A stretch of DNA of 64,000 bases from Streptacidiphilus sp. PB12-B1b (lineage in GTDB: Bacteria > Actinomycetota > Actinomycetes > Streptomycetales > Streptomycetaceae), in contig NZ_CP048405.1 of the NCBI RefSeq assembly GCF_014084125.1, positions 4,092,001-4,156,000 on the forward strand, written 5' to 3'. Under the pieces are notes generated by a model. It did not search any database and had not been told where the DNA came from. It saw only the letters and a list, made by a program, of their open reading frames with translations. The position numbers and the translations under genes were made by a program. Within the stretch, counting starts at the first letter, position 1, and each line of letters begins with the position of its first letter. Shown here piece by piece: positions 39,873-48,447 of this stretch.

Positions 39873-41162
39873 TCAACTGCCTTCTGTGGGTGCGGGAGCG
39901 GGGGCCCGGCGGGCCAGGGCGGCCCGTCCGGCGGCGAGCAGGACCATGTCGTCCTGCGGGGTGTGGACGCGGCTGCACAGCACGTCGCGCAGGTGCCGTT
40001 GCAGCGGGTGGGCGCGGGTGAGGCCGTGGTTGCCGACCAGGGCGACGGCCTGCTCGACCGCGCCGATGGCGGCGCGGGTGCCGATCACCTTGGCCGCACC
40101 GGCGGCTTCGGCGGCGGCCTGCGCCTCCTCCTCGGCGTCGGCGTCGGCGGCCTGGGCCAGGGCTGCGACCAGGCGTTCCGCGCCGGTCAGGGCGGTGTCG
40201 ATCTCGCCGACGGCGGTCTGGAAGCGGGGCAGGGCGGCCAGCGGCGCGCCGAGCGCGGTCGGGGTGCGCTGGTGCAGGAAACCGGTCAGCCAGTGCTGGG
40301 CGGCGCGGGCCACGCCGAGGTAGAGGGCGGTCAGGCCGAGGGCGTTCCAGGCGCCGACGACCGCGTTCCGGCCGCCGCCCGGATCGGGCCCGGCCAGGCC
40401 GACGACGTCGCCGGCCGGCACCCGGACGGAGTCCAGCAGCACGTCGTCGCTGCGGCTGGCGCGCAGGCCGAGGTGGTCCCAGGTGGGCAGGATCCGCAGC
40501 CCGGCGGAGCCCGGGTGGACCAGGAAGGAGCCGACCCGGGGCGGGTTCTCGTCGGTGCGGGCCCAGACCAGCATCCGGCCGAGGGCCTCCGCGCCGGTGG
40601 AGAAGATCTTGTGGCCGGTCAGTTCCCAGTGGTCGCCGCGGAGTCGGGCGACGGTGGCGGGCAGGCCACCGCGCACCGGCGATCCCAGGTCGGGTTCCAC
40701 CCGCAGGGCGTTGAGCAGCACCGGACGTCCGGCGGACTCGGCGAGCACCTCCGCGTACGCCCGGGCGGGCCAGGCGCGGGTGCGGGCCTCGGCGGCGTGG
40801 GTGAACAGCGTCATGGCGGTGACCAGGGCCACGGCCGGATCCCCGGCGCCGAGGGCCTGGAGGATGCGCACGGTGTCGGCCAGCCCGGCGCCGGGGCCGC
40901 CGTGCTCGCGCCCGACGGTGGCGGTGAGCAGCCCAGCGGCGTGCACGGCGGCGACGCCCTCGTGGGGGAAGCTGGCGTCGCGGTCGTGCTCGTCGGCGTG
41001 GTCCGCCAGGGCGGCGGTGAGTTCGGGCAGGCGGCCGAGGTCGGGCGGGGCGAGCTGAGGCGGAGCGGACGGCTGCGGCGGCGGGGCGGTGCCTTGAGGC
41101 GGGGCGGTGCCTTTGGGGGCGGTGCCTTTGGGGGCGGTGCCGGGCTGGGCGGTGGCGGTCAT
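39873..41162 (-). CDS. Acyl-CoA dehydrogenase-fold flavoprotein (DszC/SfnB-like)
   Basis: 429 residues. The fold is that of acyl-CoA dehydrogenases (TVGREHGGPGAGLADTVRILQALGAGDPAVALV, WELTGHKIFSTGAEAL, WDHLGLRASRSDDVLLDSVRVP, LVGNHGLTRAHPLQRHLRDVL). In sulfur loci such proteins act as FMNH2-dependent monooxygenases, for example DszC and SfnB. The first 30 residues carry a GTAPKGTAPKGTAPPQGTAP repeat, a low-complexity extension. The ATG overlaps the upstream monooxygenase stop (ATGA). Confidence 0.85.
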   Translation of the reverse strand: MTATAQPGTAPKGTAPKGTAPPQGTAPPPQPSAPPQLAPPDLGRLPELTAALADHADEHDRDASFPHEGVAAVHAAGLLTATVGREHGGPGAGLADTVRILQALGAGDPAVALVTAMTLFTHAAEARTRAWPARAYAEVLAESAGRPVLLNALRVEPDLGSPVRGGLPATVARLRGDHWELTGHKIFSTGAEALGRMLVWARTDENPPRVGSFLVHPGSAGLRILPTWDHLGLRASRSDDVLLDSVRVPAGDVVGLAGPDPGGGRNAVVGAWNALGLTALYLGVARAAQHWLTGFLHQRTPTALGAPLAALPRFQTAVGEIDTALTGAERLVAALAQAADADAEEEAQAAAEAAGAAKVIGTRAAIGAVEQAVALVGNHGLTRAHPLQRHLRDVLCSRVHTPQDDMVLLAAGRAALARRAPAPAPTEGS

Positions 41163-42259
41163 GCGCTCGCTGCTCCGGCCAGGACGCGGTTGCCGACCAG
41201 GCCCTGGCGGTCCGCCTGCTCGCGGACCAGGCCGACCAGCGTGCCGTAGTCGCGGGCGTCCTCCAGCGGGCTGAAGCCGCGGATCAGCAGGGTGCCGACG
41301 CCGAGCGCGGTGTAGTCCAGCAGCGATTCGGCGACCTGCTCGTACGAGCCGACCAGGGCGGTGGAGTTGCCGGCCGCGCCGGTGACCTTGGCCACGGCCG
41401 TCCACAGCCGCTTGTCGTGGACGTCGCCCTGGGCGGCGTACTCCAGCAGCCGCCGTGATCCCTGCTGCGCGGTGTGGTCCAGGTTGAACGCCTTGCGCAG
41501 TTCGCCGGAGCGCTCCTTGGTGAGCCGCAGGATGTCCTCGGCCCGCTTCCACGCCTCGGCTTCGGTCGCGGCGGGGATGGGCCGCAGGCTGACGCTGAAG
41601 TTGGGGGTCCGGCCGTGCGGCGCCGCCGCCGCGCGGACCTGGGCGATCCGCTCGGCGATCCCGGCCAGCGGCTCGCCCCAGAACGCGTACACGTCGGCGT
41701 GCTTGGCGCCGGCCCGGACGGCGTCGTCGGAGGCGCCGCCGAAGTAGATCGGGATCGGCCGGGAGGGCAGCAGCGAGGAGCGTCCGCCGCGCACCTGGTA
41801 GAACTCGCCGTCGTGGTCGAAGGGTTCGGTGGCGGTCCAGGTCTTGCGGACGACCTGGAGGAAGTCGTCGGTGCGGCGGTAGCGGGTGGGCTTGTCGCTG
41901 AGGTCGCCGTCGCGGGCCTGGTCGGCGTCGTCGCCGCCGGTGATGACGTGCAGCGCGACCCGCCCGGGGTGGAAGGCGTCCAGGGTGGCGAACTTGCGCG
42001 CGGTCAGCGTCGGGGAGACGAAGCCGGGCCGGTGGGCGAGCAGCACGCCGAGCCGGGTGGTGTGGGTCAACACCTGGTCGGCGACGATGAATCCGTCCGG
42101 GCTGGCCGAGGAGTGCGCGACCAGGATCCGGTCGAAGCCCGACTCCTCATGGGCCAGGGCCAGTTCGCGCAGATAGGCGGGCTGGACGACGGGTCCGGAC
42201 GCGCTGCCGGTCTCGCTGAAGGGGGCGGTGGAGGCGATGCCGATGAACTCGATGGACAT
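41159..42259 (-). CDS. LLM-class FMNH2-dependent monooxygenase (SsuD-like), first gene of oxygenase block
   Basis: 366 residues starting MSIEFIGIASTAPFSE, with ALAHEESGFDRILVAHSSASPDG, AHRPGFVSPTLTARKFATLDAFHPGRVALHVITGGDDADQ and TALGVGTLLIRGFSPLEDARDYG. It is paralogous to the enzyme at 38724. An inverted repeat TGACGAAGCGTCA lies about 30 bases upstream, so a separate promoter within the 67-base gap after the ABC genes is plausible. Confidence 0.88.
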   Translation of the reverse strand: MSIEFIGIASTAPFSETGSASGPVVQPAYLRELALAHEESGFDRILVAHSSASPDGFIVADQVLTHTTRLGVLLAHRPGFVSPTLTARKFATLDAFHPGRVALHVITGGDDADQARDGDLSDKPTRYRRTDDFLQVVRKTWTATEPFDHDGEFYQVRGGRSSLLPSRPIPIYFGGASDDAVRAGAKHADVYAFWGEPLAGIAERIAQVRAAAAPHGRTPNFSVSLRPIPAATEAEAWKRAEDILRLTKERSGELRKAFNLDHTAQQGSRRLLEYAAQGDVHDKRLWTAVAKVTGAAGNSTALVGSYEQVAESLLDYTALGVGTLLIRGFSPLEDARDYGTLVGLVREQADRQGLVGNRVLAGAASA

Positions 42260-42290
42260 GGTTTCTCCCGATCGATCGGAGCAAGGGATA

Positions 42291-42303
42291 TGACGAAGCG
42301 TCA
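42291..42303. promoter_or_regulatory. Inverted repeat TGACGAAGCGTCA upstream of oxygenase block
   Basis: TGACG and CGTCA are exact complements separated by AAG. The same 5-3-5 motif recurs at the start of the ABC transporter block (47952-47964) and after the cupin gene (50520-50532). A second palindrome, CCGATCGATCGG, lies between it and the start codon. It probably binds the locus regulator. Confidence 0.6.
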
Positions 42304-42326
42304 GTAATGGTGTGCGAAGCGGTCGT

Positions 42327-43373
42327 TCAGGCGCCGACGGCGGCAGCCTGCGGTGCGTCCAGCCGACCGCGCCAGGTTTCGGCGTGGTGGCAGGCGGCCT
42401 CCCGGCCGGGGGTGATCGCCTTCGCGGGCGGGGCCTGGCGGCAGGCGTCGTCGGCGAACCGGCAGCGGGCGGCGAATCCGCAGCCCGGCGCGCCGGGCCC
42501 GGCCGTCAGCGTCCACCCGGGCCGGGGCCCGTCGGCCCGCAATTGCGCCGGTGTGAGGCTGTGCTCGCGCCGGACGCTGGGCGCGGAGGCGGTCAGCAGC
42601 GCGGTGTACGGGTGCAGCGGGCGGGTCAACACCTCGGCGGTGGAGCCCTGTTCGACCAGTCGGCCGCGGTAGAGCACGGCGATCCGGTCGGCGATCCCGG
42701 CCAGCGAGCTGAGGTCGTGCGAGATCACCACGACCGCGACGTCGAGTTCGTTGCGCAGCCGGTCGAACAGCCGCAGCACGTGGTTGCGGTTGGACGCGTC
42801 CAGGGCGCTCACCGGCTCGTCCGCCAGCAGCAGCCGGGGCCGGGTGACGACGGCGCGGGCCAGTGCGACGCGCTGGCGCTGGCCGCCGGAGAGCTGCCCG
42901 GGCAGCCGGTCGGCGAGGGCCGGGTCCAGCCCGACCCGGTGCAGCGCCTCGGCGGCGCGTTCGGTGCGCTGCTCGCGGCTGCCGGTGCCGGTGACCGCGA
43001 GCGGTTCGGCGACCAGCGCGCCGACGGTGAGGTCCGGGTCGAGCGAGCGCAGCGGGTCCTGGAACAGGTACTGGGCGCGGCCGGTGCGGCGGAAGTCGCG
43101 CAGGGCGCGTCCGCGCAGCCCGGTGACCTCGGCGCCGTCCACGCTGATCCGGCCGCCGGTGACCGGGGCGAGGCCGACGACGGCGCGGGCCAGCGTGGTC
43201 TTGCCGGAGCCGGTCTCCCCGATGACGCCGAGGATCTCCCCGGCCCGGGCGTGCAGCGAGACGCCGTCGAGGACGCGCTGTCCGGGGCGGCCGCCGCGCC
43301 GGGGGTAGCCGACGGACAGGCCGTCGATCTCCAGCAGCGCCGTGCCGGGCGCGGTGCCTGCTGCCGTGCTCAT
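42327..43373 (-). CDS. ABC transporter ATP-binding protein (DppF-like)
   Basis: 348 residues. Walker A is GETGSGKTT, the signature is LSGGQRQRVALARA, Walker B is RLLLADEPVSALD and the H-loop is ISHD. The C-terminal oligopeptide-transporter motif CGFAARCRFADDAC is present. It powers the dipeptide-type importer encoded upstream. The ATG overlaps the previous stop by four bases. Confidence 0.9.
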   Translation of the reverse strand: MSTAAGTAPGTALLEIDGLSVGYPRRGGRPGQRVLDGVSLHARAGEILGVIGETGSGKTTLARAVVGLAPVTGGRISVDGAEVTGLRGRALRDFRRTGRAQYLFQDPLRSLDPDLTVGALVAEPLAVTGTGSREQRTERAAEALHRVGLDPALADRLPGQLSGGQRQRVALARAVVTRPRLLLADEPVSALDASNRNHVLRLFDRLRNELDVAVVVISHDLSSLAGIADRIAVLYRGRLVEQGSTAEVLTRPLHPYTALLTASAPSVRREHSLTPAQLRADGPRPGWTLTAGPGAPGCGFAARCRFADDACRQAPPAKAITPGREAACHHAETWRGRLDAPQAAAVGA

Positions 43374-44413
43374 GCGTTCACCTCCTGCAGGGCGGTTCCG
43401 GTCAGGTGCAGTTCCCCGGCGCGCAGGCAGCGGCTGCTGCGGGCGTCGCCGACGGGCCGCAGTTCGATCTGCTGGCGGCCGCAGTCGGGCAGGGCGTGGG
43501 CGCAGCGGTCGGCGAAGCGGCAGCCTGCGGGGGTGCGGCCGGCCTCCGGGGGGCGTCCGGGGATCACCGCGAGTTCGCGGCGGGACCAGTCGCCGATGGA
43601 GGCGACCCGCAGCAGCGCCTCGGTGTAGGGGTGGGCGGGCGCGGCCAGCACCTCGTCGGTCGGGCCGTCCTCGACGACCTCACCGGCGTAGAGCACCACG
43701 ATCCGGTCGCACACCTCGGCGACCACCGCGAGGTCGTGGCTGACCAGCAGCAGGGCCAGTCCGCGTTCGGCGCGCAGCCGTCCGAGCAGGTCGAGCACCT
43801 CGGCCTGGACGACAGTGTCGAGGGCGGTGGTGGCCTCGTCGGCGACCAGCAGCTCGGGATCCCCGGCGACGGCGACGGCGATCAGGACGCGTTGCAGCAT
43901 GCCGCCGGACAGCTCGTGCGGGTAGCGGTGATAGACCTGCTCGGGCTGGTGCAGGCCGACGGCGGTGAACAGTTCCACGGCGCGGCGGTGGGCGTCGGCC
44001 CGGGACAGGCCCTGGCGGACCCGCAGCGGTTCGGCGAGCTGTCGGCCCACGGTGAGCGAGGGGTTGAGGTAGGAGGCCGGGTCCTGGAAGACCGCGCCGA
44101 GGCGGACCCCGCGCAGCCGTTCCCAGCCGCGCCGGTCCAGCGCGGTCAGCTCGGTGGCGTCCGCCGCCCCGGCGTCCGGGTCGCCTCCGGCCAGGGTGGC
44201 CGTCCCGGCGGAGACGGCGCAGCCGGGCGGCAGCGCGCCGAGGACCGAGCGGCAGGTCAGCGTCTTGCCGCTGCCGGACTCCCCGACCAGGCCGACGGCC
44301 TGTCCGGCCCGGACGGTGAAGGAGACGTCGCGGACGGCCTCGGTGCGGCCGTGGTCGACGGTGATGTGCAGGCCCTGGACGGTCAGCACCGGGTCAGGCG
44401 GCGATGCGGGCAT
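43370..44413 (-). CDS. ABC transporter ATP-binding protein (DppD-like)
   Basis: 347 residues. Walker A is GESGSGKTLTCRS, the signature is LSGGMLQRVLIAVA, Walker B is LLVADEATTALD, and the C-terminal Cys cluster is CRFADRCAHALPDC. Its start overlaps the upstream permease by 20 bases. It forms the heteromeric ATPase pair with the next gene. Confidence 0.9.
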   Translation of the reverse strand: MPASPPDPVLTVQGLHITVDHGRTEAVRDVSFTVRAGQAVGLVGESGSGKTLTCRSVLGALPPGCAVSAGTATLAGGDPDAGAADATELTALDRRGWERLRGVRLGAVFQDPASYLNPSLTVGRQLAEPLRVRQGLSRADAHRRAVELFTAVGLHQPEQVYHRYPHELSGGMLQRVLIAVAVAGDPELLVADEATTALDTVVQAEVLDLLGRLRAERGLALLLVSHDLAVVAEVCDRIVVLYAGEVVEDGPTDEVLAAPAHPYTEALLRVASIGDWSRRELAVIPGRPPEAGRTPAGCRFADRCAHALPDCGRQQIELRPVGDARSSRCLRAGELHLTGTALQEVNA

Positions 44414-45302
44414 CGGTCTGCTCCTCAGGTACGGCGGCGGCGGGGGCCGGTGCGGGCTCGGCGTCGGCGGCGGGCGGTCGCAGGGCGTCGGCCGCGCCGC
44501 TGTCGCGCAGGGCGTCCGCGAGCAGGTGCAGCGCTCCGGCGGTGACCATGACCAGCAGCCCGGGCAGGACCGGCGCCCAGGGCTGCTGGGCGAGGTAGCC
44601 GAGGTCGGTGGCGAGCATGCCGCCCCAGGTGGGGGCGGGCGGCTGGACGCCCAGGCCGAGGAAGGTCAGCGAGGCGACCGTGAGCAGGCTGGTGGCCAGC
44701 GCCTGGGCGGTGGTGACGGCCACCGTGGGCAGCACCTTGCTCCAGATGTGGGTGCGCAGGACCCACCGGCGCGAGGCGCCCATGAGTTCGGCGGCCTCCA
44801 CGTACGGGGACTGCCGCAGGCCGAGCGCGGCGGCCCGGGTGACCCGGAAGAACAGCGGCGACAGCAGTACGCCGAGGGCGATCATCGCCTGGTGGATGCC
44901 GTTGCCGAGGACGCCGATGGCGGCGATGGCGAACAGCGTGAACGGCAGGGTCATCAGCGCGTCCACGGCGCGCAGCGATATCCACTCGAAGGTCCGGCCG
45001 AGCCAGAGCGAGGCCAGCCCGGGAACGATCCCGATGACCAGGGCCACGCCGGTGGCCTCCAGCGCCCCGGCGACGGAGAGCCCGGTCCCGGCGAGCAGCC
45101 GGGAGAGCACGTCCCGGCCCAGGTAGTCGGTGCCCAACAGGTGGGCTCCGCTGGGCCCTTGCAGGATGTGGTCGGCGTCCTGGGCGAGCGGGTCGTGCGG
45201 GGCGAGCTGCCCGCCGAAGACCGCCAGCAGGGCGACCACGGCCAGGACGGCGAGGGCGAGCCGGGCGACCGGTAGCCGCCAGGTGCGGCGGATGGTCCTC
45301 AT
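44394..45302 (-). CDS. ABC transporter permease (DppC-like)
   Basis: 302 residues with six helices. GTDYLGRDVLSRLLAGTGLSV is the DppC-type hallmark and YVEAAELMGASRRWVLRTHIWSKVLP is the EAA loop. The ATG overlaps the DppB-like stop (ATGA). The tail is Ala/Pro-rich and cytoplasmic. Confidence 0.9.
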   Translation of the reverse strand: MRTIRRTWRLPVARLALAVLAVVALLAVFGGQLAPHDPLAQDADHILQGPSGAHLLGTDYLGRDVLSRLLAGTGLSVAGALEATGVALVIGIVPGLASLWLGRTFEWISLRAVDALMTLPFTLFAIAAIGVLGNGIHQAMIALGVLLSPLFFRVTRAAALGLRQSPYVEAAELMGASRRWVLRTHIWSKVLPTVAVTTAQALATSLLTVASLTFLGLGVQPPAPTWGGMLATDLGYLAQQPWAPVLPGLLVMVTAGALHLLADALRDSGAADALRPPAADAEPAPAPAAAVPEEQTDARIAA

Positions 45303-46402
45303 GCCCCGGCCCTCCCATCCGCGACCAGGGCGTCGGCCGGGGCATCGGCCAGGGCGTCGGCCGGGCCGGTGCCGCTGTCGGCCGGGGAGCGGCGGCGGGC
45401 GGCCGGGGTGAGCGCGGAGAGCCCGGCGTTGACGGCGAGGTTGGCGATCAGCACCACCGCCACGGTCACCAGCAGCGTGCCCTGGATCACCGGCACGTCC
45501 TGCTCCTGGGCGGCCTGCAGGGCGAGTTGGGCGATGCCCGGCAGGTTGAAGATCCGCTCGGTGACCACCGCGCCGCCGATGATCATCGGGACGCTCATGC
45601 CGAGCACGGTCAGCGCGGGCCCGACGGCGTTGCGCAGCACGTGCCCGAACAGGACCCGCCGGGCGGAGAGCCCGCGCATGGCCGCGCCGGTCACGTAGTT
45701 CTCGCGCAGCGCCCCGACCAGCGAGGTGCGCAGCTGCCGGGCGATGCCGGCAGCCGCGTCCAGGCTGAGCGCGAAGCCGGGCAGCAGCGCGAACCGCAGC
45801 CACTGGCCCGGGTTCTGGCCGAACGGCACGTATCCGCCCGAGGGCAGGGCGCCCAACTGCACCGACACGACCACGATCAGCGCGATCGCCACCACGAAGG
45901 CGGGCAGCGTGCCCAGCACCGAGGAGACCAGGGTGACCAGCCGGTCGATCCGGCCGCCGTTGCTCAGCGCCGCCGCGATCCCGGCCGCGCCGCCGAGCAC
46001 CACCGCGAGCAGCAGGGCCAGTCCGGCGACGGAGAGGTCCACCGGCAACGCCTGGAAGACGCTCTGCGAGACGGACGCCGAGGTGAACCAGGAGCGTCCC
46101 AGGTCGCCGCGGAGGGCGTGGCCCAGCCAGCTGACGTACTGCACCGGCAGCGGCCGGTCCAGGCCGAACTGGTGGTTCATCCGGGCGATGTCGGCCGGGG
46201 TGGCGGTGATCCCGAGCACCGCCGCCCCGGGGTTGGCGCCGGACATCGCGCCCAGCCCGAAGGTGAGCAGCGAGGAGAGCAGGAACACGGTCACCGTGGT
46301 GCCGAGCGCCTTGGCGAGCGGCAGCGGCGCCCGGGCGGTGCGGGCGAACAGGGCGCGCAGGCGCAGGCCCTCGCCCGGGCCGCCGACCGTGACCGCGCTC
46401 AT
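45299..46402 (-). CDS. ABC transporter permease (DppB-like)
   Basis: 367 residues. An N-terminal helix is followed by the periplasmic segment LDRPLPVQYVSWLGHALRGDLGRSW typical of DppB. Also visible are the EAA-type loop NYVTGAAMRGLSARRVLFGHVLRNA and ERIFNLPGIAQLALQA. The C-terminal tail contains ADALADAPADAL repeats. The ATG overlaps the binding-protein stop. Confidence 0.9.
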   Translation of the reverse strand: MSAVTVGGPGEGLRLRALFARTARAPLPLAKALGTTVTVFLLSSLLTFGLGAMSGANPGAAVLGITATPADIARMNHQFGLDRPLPVQYVSWLGHALRGDLGRSWFTSASVSQSVFQALPVDLSVAGLALLLAVVLGGAAGIAAALSNGGRIDRLVTLVSSVLGTLPAFVVAIALIVVVSVQLGALPSGGYVPFGQNPGQWLRFALLPGFALSLDAAAGIARQLRTSLVGALRENYVTGAAMRGLSARRVLFGHVLRNAVGPALTVLGMSVPMIIGGAVVTERIFNLPGIAQLALQAAQEQDVPVIQGTLLVTVAVVLIANLAVNAGLSALTPAARRRSPADSGTGPADALADAPADALVADGRAGA

Positions 46403-47952
46403 GCGACGGTCACCCCTTCGAAGCGCTGCACCACGGCGTCGGCCGGGAGCTGCGAGACACTGCTGCTGCGGGCCAGGATGCGCGGCACGGTGTAGAGGAA
46501 GACGTTGGGCATGGTCCGCACGGCCAGTGCGGTCGCGGCCCGCAGCACGGTCGGGTACTCGGGCGAGTCCAGCGGGGTGGCCGAGACCTTGGCCAGCGCG
46601 GCGGCCAGCCCGGGCGGGGCGACCCGGCCGGGATTCATCAGGCCCTGCGCCCCGAACAGCACCTGGAACGCCTGGGCGGCGGAGTCGCGTCCGGCGAACT
46701 GGTCGGTGAACAGCGCCTCGGAGTGGTTGACGTAGACGATCTCCGTGGCCTGGGCCAGCGGGATCACCTGGATCCTGGCGTTGATGCCGACGGCCTGCAG
46801 CTGCGCCTGCAACTGCTCGGGCAGCCCGGCGGCGGCCGTGGTGGTGATCTCCAACTCCACACCGCCGGCGTGGCCCGCCTTGGCGAGCAACGCCCGTGCC
46901 TTGTCCGGGTCGTAGCCGTACAGGCCGTCCGAGGAGGGGTCGTGGCCGACGTAACCGGGCGGGAAGGGCTGGTTGCTGACCTCGCCGTAGCCGAACTGCT
47001 GCACCTTCACAAGGGCCTGACGGTCGATCGCATACTGCAGGGCGAGCGCCACGTCGGGGTCGGTGAACGGCGCCTTGGAGGTGTTGATGTCCAGGACGGC
47101 GACCACCATGGACGAGATCACCTGGACGTCGAGCCCGGCGGCCTTGGCCGCGGCGACCTGGCTGCCGGGTATCTGGGCCACGTTGTACTGGCCGGACTGG
47201 AGCGAGGCGACGACCGTGCTGGCGTCCGGCAGCGGGTAGACCTCGACGCCCTGGAGTTTGATGTTGGCGGCGTCCCAGTAGCCCGGGTTGCGCTTCAGCA
47301 CCGCCTTCTCGTTCTGCACGTAGGAGGTGAGGGTGAACGGTCCGGCGCCGGCCGGCCGGGTGGCGATCCCGGCGGCGTCGGCCTGGAACGCCTTGGGGCT
47401 GACCAGCATCCCGGTCTTCCCGGCCAGCAGGTTGGGTATCTGGTAGTCGGCCTGGGTGAGTTTGACGACGACGCTGGTGGGCCCGGCCACGGTGACCTCG
47501 GCGACGTGTGCCAACTGGGCGGCGACCAGCGACTTGGGGTCGGTCCGGCTGCGGTCCAGGCTCTGCTTGACGGCGGTCGCGTCCAGCGGGCTGCCGTCGC
47601 TGAAGGTCAGCCCGGGGCGCAGGGTGAAGGTGATCTGCGTGCCGGTGGCGTCGTAGGCCCAGGAACTGGCCACCGCAGGAACGGCGTTGCCCTGGGCGTC
47701 GAGCTTGGTCAGCGCCGAGTAGACCAGCGAGAGGTCGTGGACGTCCCACCCGGCGGAGGAGTAGATGGGATCCCAGGAGGTGGGCAGCGCCCAGCCCCAC
47801 TTGAGCGTTCCGGTGTCGGCGCCCGCCGTGCTGCCGCCGGAGCCGCTGCCGCAGGCAGTGAGCGCCGCGGCGGCGCCGGCCCCGAGACCGAGGCCGAGGA
47901 ACGAGCGTCTGGCGAGAGCGGCAGAGGCGGTCGACTTCAGTGCAGATGTCAT
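46399..47952 (-). CDS. ABC transporter substrate-binding lipoprotein, family 5 (dipeptide/nickel type)
   Basis: 517 residues. A Tat-like signal (ARRSFLGLGLG) leads to the lipobox LTAC (Cys34). The body is SBP family 5: WDPIYSSAGWDVHDLSLVYSALTKLD, LRPGLTFSDGSPLDATAVKQSLDRS and YDPDKARALLAKAGH. The genomic company of sulfonate monooxygenases suggests an organosulfur compound as ligand rather than peptides. The ATG sits directly at the TGACG half of an inverted repeat; upstream is a stop four codons away, so no longer start is possible. A leader peptide lies about 370 bases upstream. Confidence 0.88.
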   Translation of the reverse strand: MTSALKSTASAALARRSFLGLGLGAGAAAALTACGSGSGGSTAGADTGTLKWGWALPTSWDPIYSSAGWDVHDLSLVYSALTKLDAQGNAVPAVASSWAYDATGTQITFTLRPGLTFSDGSPLDATAVKQSLDRSRTDPKSLVAAQLAHVAEVTVAGPTSVVVKLTQADYQIPNLLAGKTGMLVSPKAFQADAAGIATRPAGAGPFTLTSYVQNEKAVLKRNPGYWDAANIKLQGVEVYPLPDASTVVASLQSGQYNVAQIPGSQVAAAKAAGLDVQVISSMVVAVLDINTSKAPFTDPDVALALQYAIDRQALVKVQQFGYGEVSNQPFPPGYVGHDPSSDGLYGYDPDKARALLAKAGHAGGVELEITTTAAAGLPEQLQAQLQAVGINARIQVIPLAQATEIVYVNHSEALFTDQFAGRDSAAQAFQVLFGAQGLMNPGRVAPPGLAAALAKVSATPLDSPEYPTVLRAATALAVRTMPNVFLYTVPRILARSSSVSQLPADAVVQRFEGVTVA

Positions 47953-47964
47953 GACGATGCGTCA
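47952..47964. promoter_or_regulatory. Inverted repeat TGACGATGCGTCA at start of ABC transporter block
   Basis: It is identical in its ten paired positions to the site at 42291-42303 and overlaps the last base of the start codon of the binding-protein gene. A repressor bound here would block transcription or elongation into the block. Confidence 0.6.
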
Positions 47965-47965
47965 C

Positions 47966-48318
47966 CTTCGATGAGGATGCGCCGAGTTGCTCCCTGGGGA
48001 GGGAGTTCGGGCAGCGCGCGGGACGCCACGGCGGGGCGAGCCGACGGCGCGGGCGGGGGTGTGCTCAGGGCGGCTGGGCGTGCTCAGGGCGTGCGGAGGC
48101 ACCGGCGCTCGGAGCGGCGCGGTCCGGAGCGGCGCGGTCCGCTGGTGCGCGGTCCGGTGCGGGACCGTGCGGGCGGTGCGGGATGCGCGGTGCGATGGGT
48201 ACGCCCACGGAACGCGCACGGAAGGAACCGGGCTCAGCGCCGTCCGGGCGGGCGGCGCCGCTCGGTCGAGGTCCTCACGGACGTTCGGGACGCGCGGCGC
48301 GGGGACCGGTGCGGCGGG
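47966..48318 (-). other. Long untranslated region between leader peptide and transporter, with tandem repeats
   Basis: This 353-base gap has no convincing gene. It includes a tandem CGGAGCGGCGCGGTC repeat (48110-48139) and degenerate CGCGGTCCG copies, all GC-rich and able to fold. If transcribed from the leader promoter it would form the attenuator region. Confidence 0.45.
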
Positions 48319-48393
48319 TCAGCGACAGAGGGCGCTGGAGGTGCGCCGCAGGTCCACGTAGCGGCACACCACGGCGGGGTGCGTCGTAGGCAT
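48319..48393 (-). CDS. 24-residue putative leader peptide of sulfur operon
   Basis: ATG at 48393 preceded by AGGA at proper spacing; stop TGA at 48319-48321. The peptide begins MPTTHPAVVC and ends RYVDLRRTSSALCR. The ending (H/Y)VDLxRxxSALC(R) is the recurrent form of the putative leader peptides I recall from Streptomyces upstream of sulfate, sulfonate and cysteine genes. It has two cysteine codons. It lies between the DsbA-like gene and the ABC transporter on the same strand. Translation stalling or reinitiation in response to cysteine supply is the likely mechanism, but this is inferred. Confidence 0.75.
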   Translation of the reverse strand: MPTTHPAVVCRYVDLRRTSSALCR

Positions 48394-48423
48394 GGGTTCA
48401 TCCTGGTGGTGCGGAGCGGTCAC

Positions 48424-48447
48424 TGTCAATGGACACCAAAAGGTGTC
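48424..48447 (-). promoter_or_regulatory. Candidate promoter and GACACC-GGTGTC operator upstream of leader peptide
   Basis: Plus-strand GACACC-AAAA-GGTGTC (48432-48447) is a perfect 6-4-6 inverted repeat. Just downstream in minus-strand sense is TTGACA (48429-48424), a consensus -35, with CAGGAT 17-18 bases further as a weak -10. GACACC also precedes the TTGACA of the cupin promoter at 49.9 kb. Confidence 0.55.
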
